From: Acidimicrobiia bacterium
GTDB taxonomy: Bacteria; Actinomycetota; Acidimicrobiia; Acidimicrobiales; Bin134
Assembly (NCBI GenBank): GCA_022827405.1
Contig: JAJDTA010000077.1
Location: 1 to 32,334, forward strand
Reading direction: 5' to 3'
Length of the DNA: 32,334 nucleotides
The notes beneath the pieces are model-generated. The model was given only the letters and a program-made list of their open reading frames with translations, made no database searches and was not told the DNA's origin. Shown here in pieces: positions 25,385 to 32,334 of this stretch (position 1 is the first letter of the stretch; the number at the start of each line of letters is the position of its first letter). The position numbers were made by a program, and so were the translations under genes.

Positions 25385-25794
25385 TCGCCCTGGGGGTCAT
25401 CGCCGGTGCTCTGGCGGCGGCCTGGCTTTATCGCCGCTTCCGACCTTCTAACCCGACTGCGCCCACATACTCGGTGCCCGCCCGACTGGAACGCTGGGAT
25501 TTCGCCCAGCCCAATGCCGACTGGCTGTTGGCCGTGTTCACCTCCAAGACCTGCTCAACCTGTGCGGCGGTGCTCAAGGCGGCTGAGGGGTTGGCCGAAG
25601 ACGCGCTGGCCGTACAGGAGGTGGAGCATCGCCGCCACGGCGAACTGCACCGCCGCTACGCGATCGACGCTGTTCCCCTGACGGTATTGGCCGATCAGAA
25701 TGGCACGGTGTGCGCTTCTCTGGCCGGCCCGGCTACCGAAGCGGAGCTGTCAGCTCTCGTCGCGTCGGCCCGCCAGCTCCCGGATACAGTCTGA
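25369..25794 (+). CDS. Membrane-anchored thioredoxin-like protein
   Basis: This 141-residue protein starts at GTG 25369, inside the end of ftsH (16-base overlap). An N-terminal hydrophobic stretch (residues 4-20, [17 protein letters not shown]) is followed by basic residues YRRFR, so the topology of the thioredoxin domain is uncertain. The domain has the redox pair in FTSKTCSTCAAVL (C62-x-x-C65) and the cis-proline loop IDAVPLTVLAD. The CSTC active site differs from thioredoxin's CGPC and may indicate a reductase with narrower targets. The overlap suggests coupled translation with ftsH. The substrate is not known. Confidence 0.75.
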   Translation: MARTLIALGVIAGALAAAWLYRRFRPSNPTAPTYSVPARLERWDFAQPNADWLLAVFTSKTCSTCAAVLKAAEGLAEDALAVQEVEHRRHGELHRRYAIDAVPLTVLADQNGTVCASLAGPATEAELSALVASARQLPDTV

Positions 25795-25798
25795 TCCA

Positions 25799-26410
25799 GT
25801 GGGTTTGTCGAGGGATTTGGCGCAGACCCGGGAGTTCTTCACCTCTCGGGCAGCCGGCTGGGAAGACCGCCATCCCGATGACGACGTCTTGTTCAGATGG
25901 GCGGTGGACCAGCTCATGCTGTCCCCCGGGGATGTGGCTATCGACGCCGGCTGCGGATCGGGCCGGGCGCTTCCTCCAATGCGGGCCGCGGTCGGACCCC
26001 GCGGCGCAGTACTGGGCGTTGATGCCACTCCGGCCATGCTCCACGAGGCCGCCCGCCTCGGACGGCAGGCCATATCGGTATGCGCTATTGGAGACGTCGG
26101 GCGGTTGCCCGTGCGGGACGGCTGTGCCGCCGGAATCCTGGCTGCTGGACTGCTTCCCCATCTGCCCGACCCGGCGGGGACGCTGCGGGAGCTGGCCCGA
26201 GTGGCTCAGCCCGACGCCCGATTGGCTGTGTTCCATCCCATAGGCCGTCTCGCTTTGGCCGCCCGCCACAAGGACCGGGGCGCTCACGCCCACGACATGA
26301 ACATCGATCCCCACCGCATCGGGCCGCTGCTGGCCCACGGAGGCTGGGCGTTGGAGTTATTGGACGACGCCCCCGACCACTACCTGGCCCTGGCGGTGCC
26401 CAATGGCTGA
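25799..26410 (+). CDS. Class I SAM-dependent methyltransferase
   Basis: The protein has about 203 residues from GTG 25799. It carries SAM motif I VAIDAGCGSGRALP (47-58), motif II AVLGVDATPAML, an acidic/Pro loop DVGRLPVRDGCAAGILAAGLL and LRELARVAQPDARLAVFHP, which is the Methyltransf_11 pattern. The frame is open further upstream to 25700, but those residues overlap the thioredoxin gene and do not look like the family, so the start four bases after that gene's stop is preferred. The substrate cannot be told. Its last eight bases overlap the enoyl-CoA hydratase start, so the two are probably co-translated. Confidence 0.75.
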   Translation: MGLSRDLAQTREFFTSRAAGWEDRHPDDDVLFRWAVDQLMLSPGDVAIDAGCGSGRALPPMRAAVGPRGAVLGVDATPAMLHEAARLGRQAISVCAIGDVGRLPVRDGCAAGILAAGLLPHLPDPAGTLRELARVAQPDARLAVFHPIGRLALAARHKDRGAHAHDMNIDPHRIGPLLAHGGWALELLDDAPDHYLALAVPNG

Positions 26411-27173
26411 CCAGGAGGCAGTCTTGTTCGAGGTGGTCGACGGGGTGGCGTGGGTGACCATCAACCGCCCCGAGGCTCGCAATGCTGTCAACCAGGCGGT
26501 GTCGGCGGGCTTGGCCAAGGCATGGGATCGGGTGGAGTCCGAAGATGACATCGCGGTGGCCGTTTTGACTGGCGCAGGAGAAGTCGCTTTCTCTGCCGGG
26601 GCCGACCTCAAGGAGATGGCTGCCCGGGCCGAGCGGGGGCTTCCGTCTCAATTCGTTGGGGGCCGCTTGGCCGACGGCGGGGTTACCAAGCCGGTCATCG
26701 CCGCAGTGAACGGTGTGGCTTACGCCTTCGGCTTCAACCTGGTAATGCAGTGCGACCTGTGTGTCGCCGCCGACCATGCCCGCTTCGGCATTCTTGAGGC
26801 CAAAGTGGGCCGGGGCTCCCCGTGGGCCAATCAACTGGGCTGGCTGATTCCGCCCCGAACGGCCATCGAGTTGCTGTGTACCGCCGAGCCGATCTCGGCC
26901 CAACGGGCCTACGAAGTCGGCTTGGTCAACCGGGTTGTGGCCGGGGCGCAGTTGAAGTCGGCGGCTGCGGAACTAGCCGCGGCGGTCGCCGCCAATGCGC
27001 CGCTCACCGTCCGGGCCGGCAAGGCCATGGTCCGGGCCACCGCCGGATTGTCCCCCGCCGAAGCGGCTGCCATCGCCGACGAGATCTACGAGCCGGTCTA
27101 TGCCAGTGACGACGCCCAAGAGGGACCTCCGGCCTTCGCCGAGAAGCGCCCGCCCCGTTGGCAGGGTCGCTAG
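26403..27173 (+). CDS. Enoyl-CoA hydratase/isomerase family protein (crotonase fold)
   Basis: The 256-residue protein has the crotonase core: VTINRPEARNAVN, the oxyanion-hole segment FSAGADLKEMA, and FGILEAKVGRGSPWANQLGWLIP. Of the two catalytic glutamates of classical hydratases, the second is present (E132 in ILEAK). The first is replaced by Asn112 in YAFGFNLVMQCD, where hydratases have GGG(C/F)EL. A plain hydratase role is therefore doubtful; isomerase, hydrolase or dehydratase activity is possible. It overlaps the methyltransferase by eight bases. Its TAG stop lies in a CTAG that is also the stop of the convergent reductase gene. Confidence 0.82.
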   Translation: MADQEAVLFEVVDGVAWVTINRPEARNAVNQAVSAGLAKAWDRVESEDDIAVAVLTGAGEVAFSAGADLKEMAARAERGLPSQFVGGRLADGGVTKPVIAAVNGVAYAFGFNLVMQCDLCVAADHARFGILEAKVGRGSPWANQLGWLIPPRTAIELLCTAEPISAQRAYEVGLVNRVVAGAQLKSAAAELAAAVAANAPLTVRAGKAMVRATAGLSPAEAAAIADEIYEPVYASDDAQEGPPAFAEKRPPRWQGR

Positions 27174-28204
27174 CCCAGCGCCCTCAACAGCTCATCCAGA
27201 TTCTGAGGGCCGGGAGTCCTCCGGCCAGATTCGATCTCTCTCACCATCTTGAATACCGCGTCATTGGCCGGGGTGGGGATTCCCAGACGTAATCCCTCCT
27301 GGCTGACGAACCCGCTGAACGAATCGATCTCTGTTCTGCGGCCTTGCTCGATGTCGGTGGGCATCGAACCCTTGATGTCGCCCAACTCGTCGGCGGTAGC
27401 GGCCCATTTGGCGATCAATTCGGCGGCCCCCGATCCGGCCTGTCCTCCCGTCAGGATGAGTTGGGCTTCTATACCGCTCACCGGCTCGATGATGTAGCCC
27501 AGTGCCTGGCCAACCGCCACCGCCTCCGAACCACAGGTCAGGCTCACCCGACGGGGGCCGGGCTGCTCCCGGCAATCCCGGGCCCGGCCGCCGAGTGCCG
27601 CATTGACCGGGTTGCTCATGCAGTTCATCACCAACTTCGACCAGATCGCCCCCCAGATGTTGTCGCTCACCGGTGTGCCGATCCCCTCCCCCAGTGCCGA
27701 TGCCACCCGTTCCAGCCGGTCGGTGCGGGTTCCATCGAGTTCGCCGATCTGAAGCGTGGGCTGCCAATCGAGCCTCACCCGGCCCGGTTCAACAAGTGCG
27801 GCGGGAAACAGCACGACAGCGCCTAACACCGGCTCGGGGCCCAGCAGCTCGACCAACAGGGGTTCGTTGACCCCATTCTGGGCCGAGATCACCGTGGCAC
27901 CGTCGGCCAGCCGAGGGGACAACCGCGCAACAAGCGACCGGTTGTCGAACGCCTTGGCCGCGATGACCAGCACATCAATGGGGGCTAACCGGGGCCACTC
28001 CCCCATATGCCACGCGGGAAGCCGAACGCCTCGCTCTCCAGTCGAATCTGGACCTACCAAGCGCAATCCGTCGGCCCGAGTGGCCTCTATGTGTTCGGCC
28101 CAAGCATCGATCACGCTGACGTTGCCGCCGCTGAGGGCCACCTCGCCGGCAATGGCGCCACCAATTCCCCCGGCACCAGCCACAACCACATGCATCATCG
28201 CCAT
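27170..28204 (-). CDS. Ketopantoate reductase family protein (PanE/ApbA-like)
   Basis: The family reduces 2-dehydropantoate or related 2-keto acids with NADPH. The 344-residue protein opens with the Rossmann motif VVVAGAGGIGGAIAGEVALSG, continues with IDVLVIAAKAFDN and ISAQNGVNEP, and has the conserved Lys-containing NIWGAIWSKLVMNCMSNPVNAALGG and the late MPTDIEQGRRTEIDSFSGFV, close to the usual 'S.M.qDv..gr.tEid...G'. It is somewhat longer than PanE of E. coli (about 300). It sits apart from pantothenate genes, between acyl-CoA genes, so the true substrate may differ. It converges with and touches the enoyl-CoA hydratase. Confidence 0.85.
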   Translation of the reverse strand: MAMMHVVVAGAGGIGGAIAGEVALSGGNVSVIDAWAEHIEATRADGLRLVGPDSTGERGVRLPAWHMGEWPRLAPIDVLVIAAKAFDNRSLVARLSPRLADGATVISAQNGVNEPLLVELLGPEPVLGAVVLFPAALVEPGRVRLDWQPTLQIGELDGTRTDRLERVASALGEGIGTPVSDNIWGAIWSKLVMNCMSNPVNAALGGRARDCREQPGPRRVSLTCGSEAVAVGQALGYIIEPVSGIEAQLILTGGQAGSGAAELIAKWAATADELGDIKGSMPTDIEQGRRTEIDSFSGFVSQEGLRLGIPTPANDAVFKMVREIESGRRTPGPQNLDELLRALG

Positions 28205-28257
28205 GATATTGGCTCGCCTAAGAGCCGAAACCCGGCTGGCCGTGCTACGAATTCCCT

Positions 28258-28599
28258 ATGGCCCTCGCCCGATATCGCGACGTGGAGTGGTTCCAACCCG
28301 GCGAGAACCCCGACCCCGACGACACCGATTTGCAGAAGGCCTGGCTTCACCGGGGATCGTTCTTCGCCCATGCCATCCGGCTGGCGCCCGGCTACGTGAT
28401 TCCGCCCCATAGCCACGACCGCGACGAGCTGATGGTGGTGCTGGCCGGCAGCGCCATTCTGGACAGCGGCGTGGTGGTGGAGCCGCCCGACACGCTGCTA
28501 TTGGCTGCCAACGTCGACTACGGCTTCACCGCGGGACCCGAGGGCATGGATTTCATGGTGGTTCGCACCGGCCAAGCTGGCCTGACCATCACCGGATGA
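28258..28599 (+). CDS. Small cupin-domain protein
   Basis: This 113-residue single-domain cupin has the first cupin motif APGYVIPPHSHDRDELMVVL with metal ligands H51, H53 and E57, and the rest of the barrel up to GFTAGPEGMDFMVVRTG. The second-motif histidine is not obvious. The function is unknown; such cupins bind small acids or act as isomerases or dioxygenases. The ATG lies 53 bases from the divergent PanE-like gene. Its TGA overlaps the ATG of the next gene (ATGA), so it is translated together with the acyl-CoA synthetase. Confidence 0.8.
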   Translation: MALARYRDVEWFQPGENPDPDDTDLQKAWLHRGSFFAHAIRLAPGYVIPPHSHDRDELMVVLAGSAILDSGVVVEPPDTLLLAANVDYGFTAGPEGMDFMVVRTGQAGLTITG

Positions 28600-30584
28600 G
28601 CGCATTGGCCAAAGACCTCACCCCACTGGTGCGACCCCGAACCATCGCGCTGGTGGGGGCCACCCCGCTGGAGAGCAACAAGCTGGGATCCTGGGCGCTG
28701 GGCAACCTGCTCAAACACGATGTTTCCGCGGAGCTCTACCTGGTCAATCCCCGTTACGACACGCTGGAAGGGAGGCCTTGTTATCCCGACCTGGTGTCAC
28801 TGCCCGAACCCCCCGAATTGGTGTTGATACTGGTACCGGCGGCTGCCGCTATCGACGTGCTCCGCCAGGCCGAGGCGCTCGGCAGCCGGGCCGCCATCTT
28901 GTTCAGCAGCGGGTTCGGCGAAGGAGACCGGGCCGGGTCCCCGCTTGATCTGGAACTGAAGGGTTTCCTGAGCGAAACACCGATGGCGGTGTGCGGGCCC
29001 AACACCAACGGCATCATCAACTGCATCGACCGGGTCGCGGCTGGGTTCCCCCCGTATGCCATGGCCGACGAGCTGCCCGCGGGGAATCTCGGGGTGGTGT
29101 CTCAGAGCGGGGCCCTGGTGTCGTCACTGGTCCAGCACTTGCTGGGCAATGGCCTAGGCCTCACTGTGGGGTTTGCAGTGGGCAATGGCATCGATCTCAC
29201 GGTGGGTGACTACGTCCGGTTCCTGGCCACCGACGATTGCACCGAGCAGATCGTGGTGTATGCCGAGGGACTGCACGATGCCGACCGATTCTTCGCGGCG
29301 GCTGATGAGGCCCGAGACGCAGGCAAGCCCGTGCATGTGATGAAGGCCGGCCGCTCCCCCGAGGGCGCCGCTGCGGCCCGCAGTCATATCGGGGCTCTAG
29401 TGGGTGACTACGACGCGTTCGCGGCCCGCTGCCACCGACACGGCATTCTCATGGCCCATGACCTGGCCGAGTTGGCCGCGCTCCCCTTGGCCCGGGGCCG
29501 CTGGGGGCGCCGGATCGGCGTGCTGTCGTCGTCGGGGGCCATGGCGGGAATTTTGGCCGATTCTGCCCGCGAGAACGGCTTCGAAGTCCCCCCATTGGGA
29601 CCGACGAGCCACTCGGCTTTGGCTGAGTGCATGACGCTGGGCGAACCCCGCAATCCCCTGGACCTCACCGGCCAATCAGTGGTCGACCACGAATTGCTGC
29701 CCGCCGCACTCGAAGCCATGGGCGACGATCCCGGTTTGGACGCCCTGGTACACGGGATGCTGATCGGCCCCGAAGTCATTATTGACAAGCAAATGGACGC
29801 TCTCGTGGCTCAGGCCAACCGGGGAACGCCGGTGGCAGTGTTCAGCGCACCGGGGTGGCATCCGGTGGACTACCCCAAACTGGCTGACGCCGGCATCCCG
29901 GTGTTCAACTCCCCTGATCGCCTGTTCCGCTGCCTGGCGGCTTGGGAAAACCGGCGGGACTCGAAACAGCCGAGCGAAGAGCCGCACACTTGGCCGGATG
30001 AGTCCTTGGACAACCTGATGGCCGACATAGCAGCCCCGGCCTGCGCCTCTGCCGATTACTCCGAAGACCGGTCGGCCGCGGTCAAGCTCGTAGGCGATGG
30101 CCTGAACCACAAGACCGAACTCGGACTGGTGGAGCTCAACGTGAAGCCCGGCGACATCGCGGCAGTCGCCGACCGCTTGGAAGCCCGCCGCCGTGAATTG
30201 GGCCTGTCGGATGCTGTGGTGGTGGCCCAGCCCATGGCCGGTCCCGGCATCGAGTTGATCGTCGGAACCAGGCTGGACCCGGAGGCCGGTCCCTGCGTGG
30301 TGGTCGGCCTCGGAGGGGTGTTGGCCGAACTGGTCGACGACGTGGCCATCGCCCCTGCCCCACTAAGTGAGGTGGAAGCCCACGCCCTCTTGGACGCCAC
30401 CCGGGCCGGAGCGCTGCTAGACGGCTACCGGGGCCATCCCCCCTGCGACCGGAACGCCGCCGCCGAAGTGCTGGTGCGACTCGGGCGCATCGCCGCCCGC
30501 CATCACACCGAGGCCGAGATCAATCCGCTCATCGTGCATACTTCTGGGGTCACCGCTGTCGACGTGCTCATCGGCGGCCACTGA
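28596..30584 (+). CDS. Acyl-CoA synthetase, NDP-forming type
   Basis: The 662-residue protein belongs to the ADP-forming acetyl/acyl-CoA synthetase superfamily (alpha and beta parts fused). Residues 1-130 form a CoA-binding Rossmann domain (TIALVGATPLESNKLGSWAL). A succinyl-CoA-ligase-like domain follows with LGVVSQSGALVSSL and the phospho-His region RSHIGALVGDYDAF (His264). A second ligase domain leads to an ATP-grasp part with AVKLVGDGLNHKTELGLVEL and ELIVGTRLDPEAGPCVVVGLGGVLAEL. The ATP-grasp entry (about 465-495) is about ten residues shorter than usual. It could activate a carboxylate for the dehydrogenase next door. It overlaps the cupin by four bases. Confidence 0.85.
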   Translation: MSALAKDLTPLVRPRTIALVGATPLESNKLGSWALGNLLKHDVSAELYLVNPRYDTLEGRPCYPDLVSLPEPPELVLILVPAAAAIDVLRQAEALGSRAAILFSSGFGEGDRAGSPLDLELKGFLSETPMAVCGPNTNGIINCIDRVAAGFPPYAMADELPAGNLGVVSQSGALVSSLVQHLLGNGLGLTVGFAVGNGIDLTVGDYVRFLATDDCTEQIVVYAEGLHDADRFFAAADEARDAGKPVHVMKAGRSPEGAAAARSHIGALVGDYDAFAARCHRHGILMAHDLAELAALPLARGRWGRRIGVLSSSGAMAGILADSARENGFEVPPLGPTSHSALAECMTLGEPRNPLDLTGQSVVDHELLPAALEAMGDDPGLDALVHGMLIGPEVIIDKQMDALVAQANRGTPVAVFSAPGWHPVDYPKLADAGIPVFNSPDRLFRCLAAWENRRDSKQPSEEPHTWPDESLDNLMADIAAPACASADYSEDRSAAVKLVGDGLNHKTELGLVELNVKPGDIAAVADRLEARRRELGLSDAVVVAQPMAGPGIELIVGTRLDPEAGPCVVVGLGGVLAELVDDVAIAPAPLSEVEAHALLDATRAGALLDGYRGHPPCDRNAAAEVLVRLGRIAARHHTEAEINPLIVHTSGVTAVDVLIGGH

Positions 30585-30609
30585 GCAACTTCGGCACGAA
30601 GAGGCGCCC

Positions 30610-31761
30610 ATGGAGTTCACCCCCGAACAGGAGATGCTGCGGGAATCCGTGCGGGCGTTCGCGGTCAAGGAGTTGCCCGACGGATTCGCCCGGGAGTGGG
30701 ACATCAAAGGCGAGCCCCCGCTAGAGACCTACCAGCGGTTCGCCGACGCCGGGTTCATGGGGGTTGGCATCCCCGAGCAATACGGCGGCCAGGGCGGCGG
30801 CATCGTGGAGGTGGCCATCGTCTTATACGAGTTGAGCCGGGCGATGATGTCGTTCGCCATCATGGTCTACCGCTCCGCCATCCACGCTTCGGGCGGGCTC
30901 CAGATCTACGGCACCGAGGAGCAGCGGGTGCGATTCCTACCCGGCATCGCCTCCGGCCAATACAAGTTCTGCTTCTCGCTCAGTGAGCCCGACGCCGGAT
31001 CGGACGCCTTCAACCTGAAGTGCCGGGCGGAGCGCGACGGCGACCATTTCGTGGTGAACGGGACCAAGATGTGGAACTCCTTCGCCCGCCACGCCGACTA
31101 TGTGCTGCTGGCCACCCGCACTTCCGACGAGGCGAAAAAGCAAGACGGCATCACGTTCTTCGTGGTTGATCTGTCCAGCCCTGGCATCGAGATCACCTCC
31201 ATCGAGACCATCGGTGAGAGGGCCAGTGGCACCAACATGGTCACCTACACCGACGTACGGGTACCGGCGGCCAACATCCTGGGCACCGAGGGCCAAGGAC
31301 ACCGCAACCTCCAGGCCAACCTAGAGCGGGAGCGGTTCTCCTCGTTGCCCATCAACCTGGGTCCGATGGAGGCCATCCTGGAGGAGGCCATCGAGTACGC
31401 CAACACTCGGGAGCAGTTCGGCCAGGCCATCGGGCGCTTCCAGGCCATCCAGCACATGCTGGCCGACGTGGCCGTCGACGTGAACATCGCCCGCACCCTC
31501 ACCTGGGATTTGGCCCGGCGCATCGACGCGGGCGAGCAGTGTGCCCTCGAAGTATCGATGGCCAAGCTGTGGATCAGCGAGGCCATGATGCGGGCCAGCT
31601 ACACCGGGATGCAGGTGATGGGCGGCTACGGCTACACCCTCGACTCCAACATGCAGCTCCACTGGCGCAACGCCCGCCTCGGCACCATCGGGGCCGGCTC
31701 CAGCGAAATCCAGCGCAACATCATCGCCCGCCAGATCGGCGTCGGCCGCCAGCCGTCTTGA
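30610..31761 (+). CDS. Acyl-CoA dehydrogenase
   Basis: The FAD-dependent enzyme introduces a double bond into an acyl-CoA thioester. The 383-residue protein has the N-terminal helical domain (EQEMLRESVRAFAVKELP), the FAD/substrate signature FCFSLSEPDAGSDAFNLK, the middle beta domain, and C-terminal YANTREQFGQAIGRFQAIQHMLAD and MQVMGGYGYTLD. The position that holds the catalytic Glu in MCAD-type enzymes (YEGT) is Ala362 in IGAGSSEIQR. The base may instead be a Glu in NLERERF (E239 or E241), as in isovaleryl-CoA dehydrogenase. AAGAGG lies just upstream of the ATG. It starts 25 bases after the acyl-CoA synthetase. Confidence 0.93.
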   Translation: MEFTPEQEMLRESVRAFAVKELPDGFAREWDIKGEPPLETYQRFADAGFMGVGIPEQYGGQGGGIVEVAIVLYELSRAMMSFAIMVYRSAIHASGGLQIYGTEEQRVRFLPGIASGQYKFCFSLSEPDAGSDAFNLKCRAERDGDHFVVNGTKMWNSFARHADYVLLATRTSDEAKKQDGITFFVVDLSSPGIEITSIETIGERASGTNMVTYTDVRVPAANILGTEGQGHRNLQANLERERFSSLPINLGPMEAILEEAIEYANTREQFGQAIGRFQAIQHMLADVAVDVNIARTLTWDLARRIDAGEQCALEVSMAKLWISEAMMRASYTGMQVMGGYGYTLDSNMQLHWRNARLGTIGAGSSEIQRNIIARQIGVGRQPS

Positions 31762-31806
31762 CGGTTCTAAAGTTGAATGGCCTGTCTACCGCGGTTGACG
31801 GGTCGC

Positions 31807-31812
31807 TATAGT
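31807..31812 (+). promoter_or_regulatory. -10 box of the HigA-like gene, predicted leaderless
   Basis: TATAGT (five of six to TATAAT) ends six bases before the ATG at 31819, so the transcript would begin on the start codon, the same spacing as at ftsH. No convincing -35 hexamer lies 17 bases upstream. Confidence 0.45.
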
Positions 31813-31818
31813 GGCCAT

Positions 31819-32151
31819 ATGTCCAGGGAACGCACCGGTGCCGAACGGTATTTTGCAGAGCGCATGGACGACCCGGAGTATCGCTGCACAGTCGAACAGG
31901 CCCGTCACAGAGATGACCAGTTCGATTCCATCATTCGGCTCATTGACCAGCGCCGAAATGAGCTGGGCTGGAGCTACGAGGAGCTAGCCTGCCAGGCCAA
32001 TATCAATCCCGAAGACATCCGGCAGATCTACTCGCTCGAAACACCCGACCCCTCATTCGGCACTGTGGTTGACCTTGCCTGTGCTGTTGGGCTTGAACTG
32101 GGAGCCGGTCACGGGACTGGTGCCGAGCTAGGTGCCGCCAAAATCAGCTAA
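31819..32151 (+). CDS. HigA-like XRE-family helix-turn-helix protein (probable antitoxin)
   Basis: The protein has 110 residues from ATG 31819; an upstream start at 31777 is possible, but the -10 box at 31807-31812 argues against it. The N-terminal RYFAERMDDPEYRCTVEQA resembles the 'YL.erL.DPEfr..Y..A' stretch of HigA-type antitoxins. A helix-turn-helix follows (IIRLIDQRRNELGWSYEELACQANINPEDIRQIYSLETPDPSFGTVVDLACAVGLEL, residues about 38-95). It would bind DNA and probably neutralise a toxin. The gene 3' of it, on the opposite strand and overlapping by eight bases, looks like the C-terminal part of a RelE-type toxin. Confidence 0.75.
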   Translation: MSRERTGAERYFAERMDDPEYRCTVEQARHRDDQFDSIIRLIDQRRNELGWSYEELACQANINPEDIRQIYSLETPDPSFGTVVDLACAVGLELGAGHGTGAELGAAKIS

Positions 32152-32334
32152 GCACATTCCTGGTTCGTTCGAATTCTTCTCGGTATTTTCTGGCCTGCCT
32201 GTAATCTCTGCCGCTTGCACTCTGTCGCTTTGGCTTTGAAAACCCATAGACGCAGATAATCGATGATCCGCCCAGGTCATCAGCGTGGCGGTCGAGAAGG
32301 CAAAGCAACCGATAGTTTGCATCCGACCCTTGAA
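32144..32334 (-). CDS. RelE/Gp49-like toxin, C-terminal part (partial, runs off the window)
   Basis: The minus-strand frame is open from the window edge (32334) to a TGA at 32146-32144 and encodes 62 residues. They include GSDANYRLLCLLDRH, SSIICVYGFSKPKRQ and DYRQARKYREEFER. The pattern 'yR..c..D ... i..v.gF.Kp.. ... y..A..r..e(y/f)' is that of the C-terminal half of type II RelE/HigB/Gp49-like toxins, which cut mRNA at the ribosome. The N-terminus and start codon lie outside the window, so an intact gene cannot be shown. It converges on the HigA-like gene, overlapping its last eight bases. The family call is inferred from pattern, not from a search. Confidence 0.55.
   Translation of the reverse strand, partial: QGSDANYRLLCLLDRHADDLGGSSIICVYGFSKPKRQSASGRDYRQARKYREEFERTRNVLS

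Noticed and set aside
25700-25798. Longer N-terminus for the methyltransferase
   Set aside because: The extra residues overlap the thioredoxin-like gene in another frame and do not fit the family; GTG at 25799 gives the expected start.
27756-28412. 218-residue plus-strand frame opposite the PanE-like gene
   Set aside because: Shadow frame; it also overlaps the start of the cupin gene in another frame and has no family features.
32128-32322. 64-residue minus-strand frame starting with ATG at 32322
   Set aside because: It overlaps the frame with the RelE/Gp49-like pattern, has no recognisable motif, and runs into the end of the HigA-like gene; the other frame is more convincing.

Overview
The window is high-GC DNA from an actinobacterium, most likely an uncultured member of the Acidimicrobiia. 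The pointers are a mycothiol-dependent formaldehyde dehydrogenase, a mycobacterial-type mec-cysM pair, a TobH-type PGI/PMI protein beside manA, the comF-hpf-secA-prfB-ftsE-ftsX order, and frequent GTG/TTG starts. The class assignment is inference from gene content.

Region 1 (1-230): the 3' tail of an IS481-like transposase on the + strand, whose repeat-bearing end abuts tRNA-Leu(UAG) on the - strand.

Region 2 (249-23340): a run of genes all on the - strand. In transcription order these are a CPBP membrane protease, manA, a Trm112-like protein, bifunctional PGI/PMI, ahcY, mtnA, comF, a short hpf, secA, prfB, a 1564-residue secreted repeat protein with a metzincin protease domain, ftsE, ftsX, mscR, a small membrane protein, pcm, mec, cysM, rph, rdgB and tRNA-Leu. 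A decayed 2'-5' RNA ligase (thpR) lies on the + strand between mec and pcm. The set covers the activated methyl cycle and methylthioadenosine salvage (ahcY, mtnA), mannose/hexose phosphate interconversion, protein export and translation termination, division and cell-wall hydrolase control (ftsEX), formaldehyde detoxification, protein repair, cysteine synthesis, and 3' tRNA maturation with nucleotide-pool cleaning.

Region 3 (23363-27173, + strand): ftsH, probably a leaderless mRNA, followed by a membrane-anchored thioredoxin-like protein, a methyltransferase and an enoyl-CoA hydratase-family protein, overlapping or nearly touching. A PanE-like reductase converges on the last gene, the two sharing one CTAG as both stop codons.

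Region 4 (28258-31761, + strand): a cupin, an NDP-forming acyl-CoA synthetase and an acyl-CoA dehydrogenase, an acyl-CoA metabolism cluster.

Region 5 (31819-32334): a HigA-like helix-turn-helix protein on the + strand, overlapped tail to tail by the 3' part of a RelE/Gp49-like toxin on the - strand that runs off the window. This is an unusual convergent toxin-antitoxin arrangement.

The most unusual elements are the giant protein between prfB and ftsE (duplicated Cys domain, Pro-Thr linker, 23 RCC1-like repeats, metzincin, Fn3-like domains) and the convergent toxin/antitoxin-like pair. There is no gene-free stretch above 300 bases apart from 3129-3505, which holds the thpR pseudogene.
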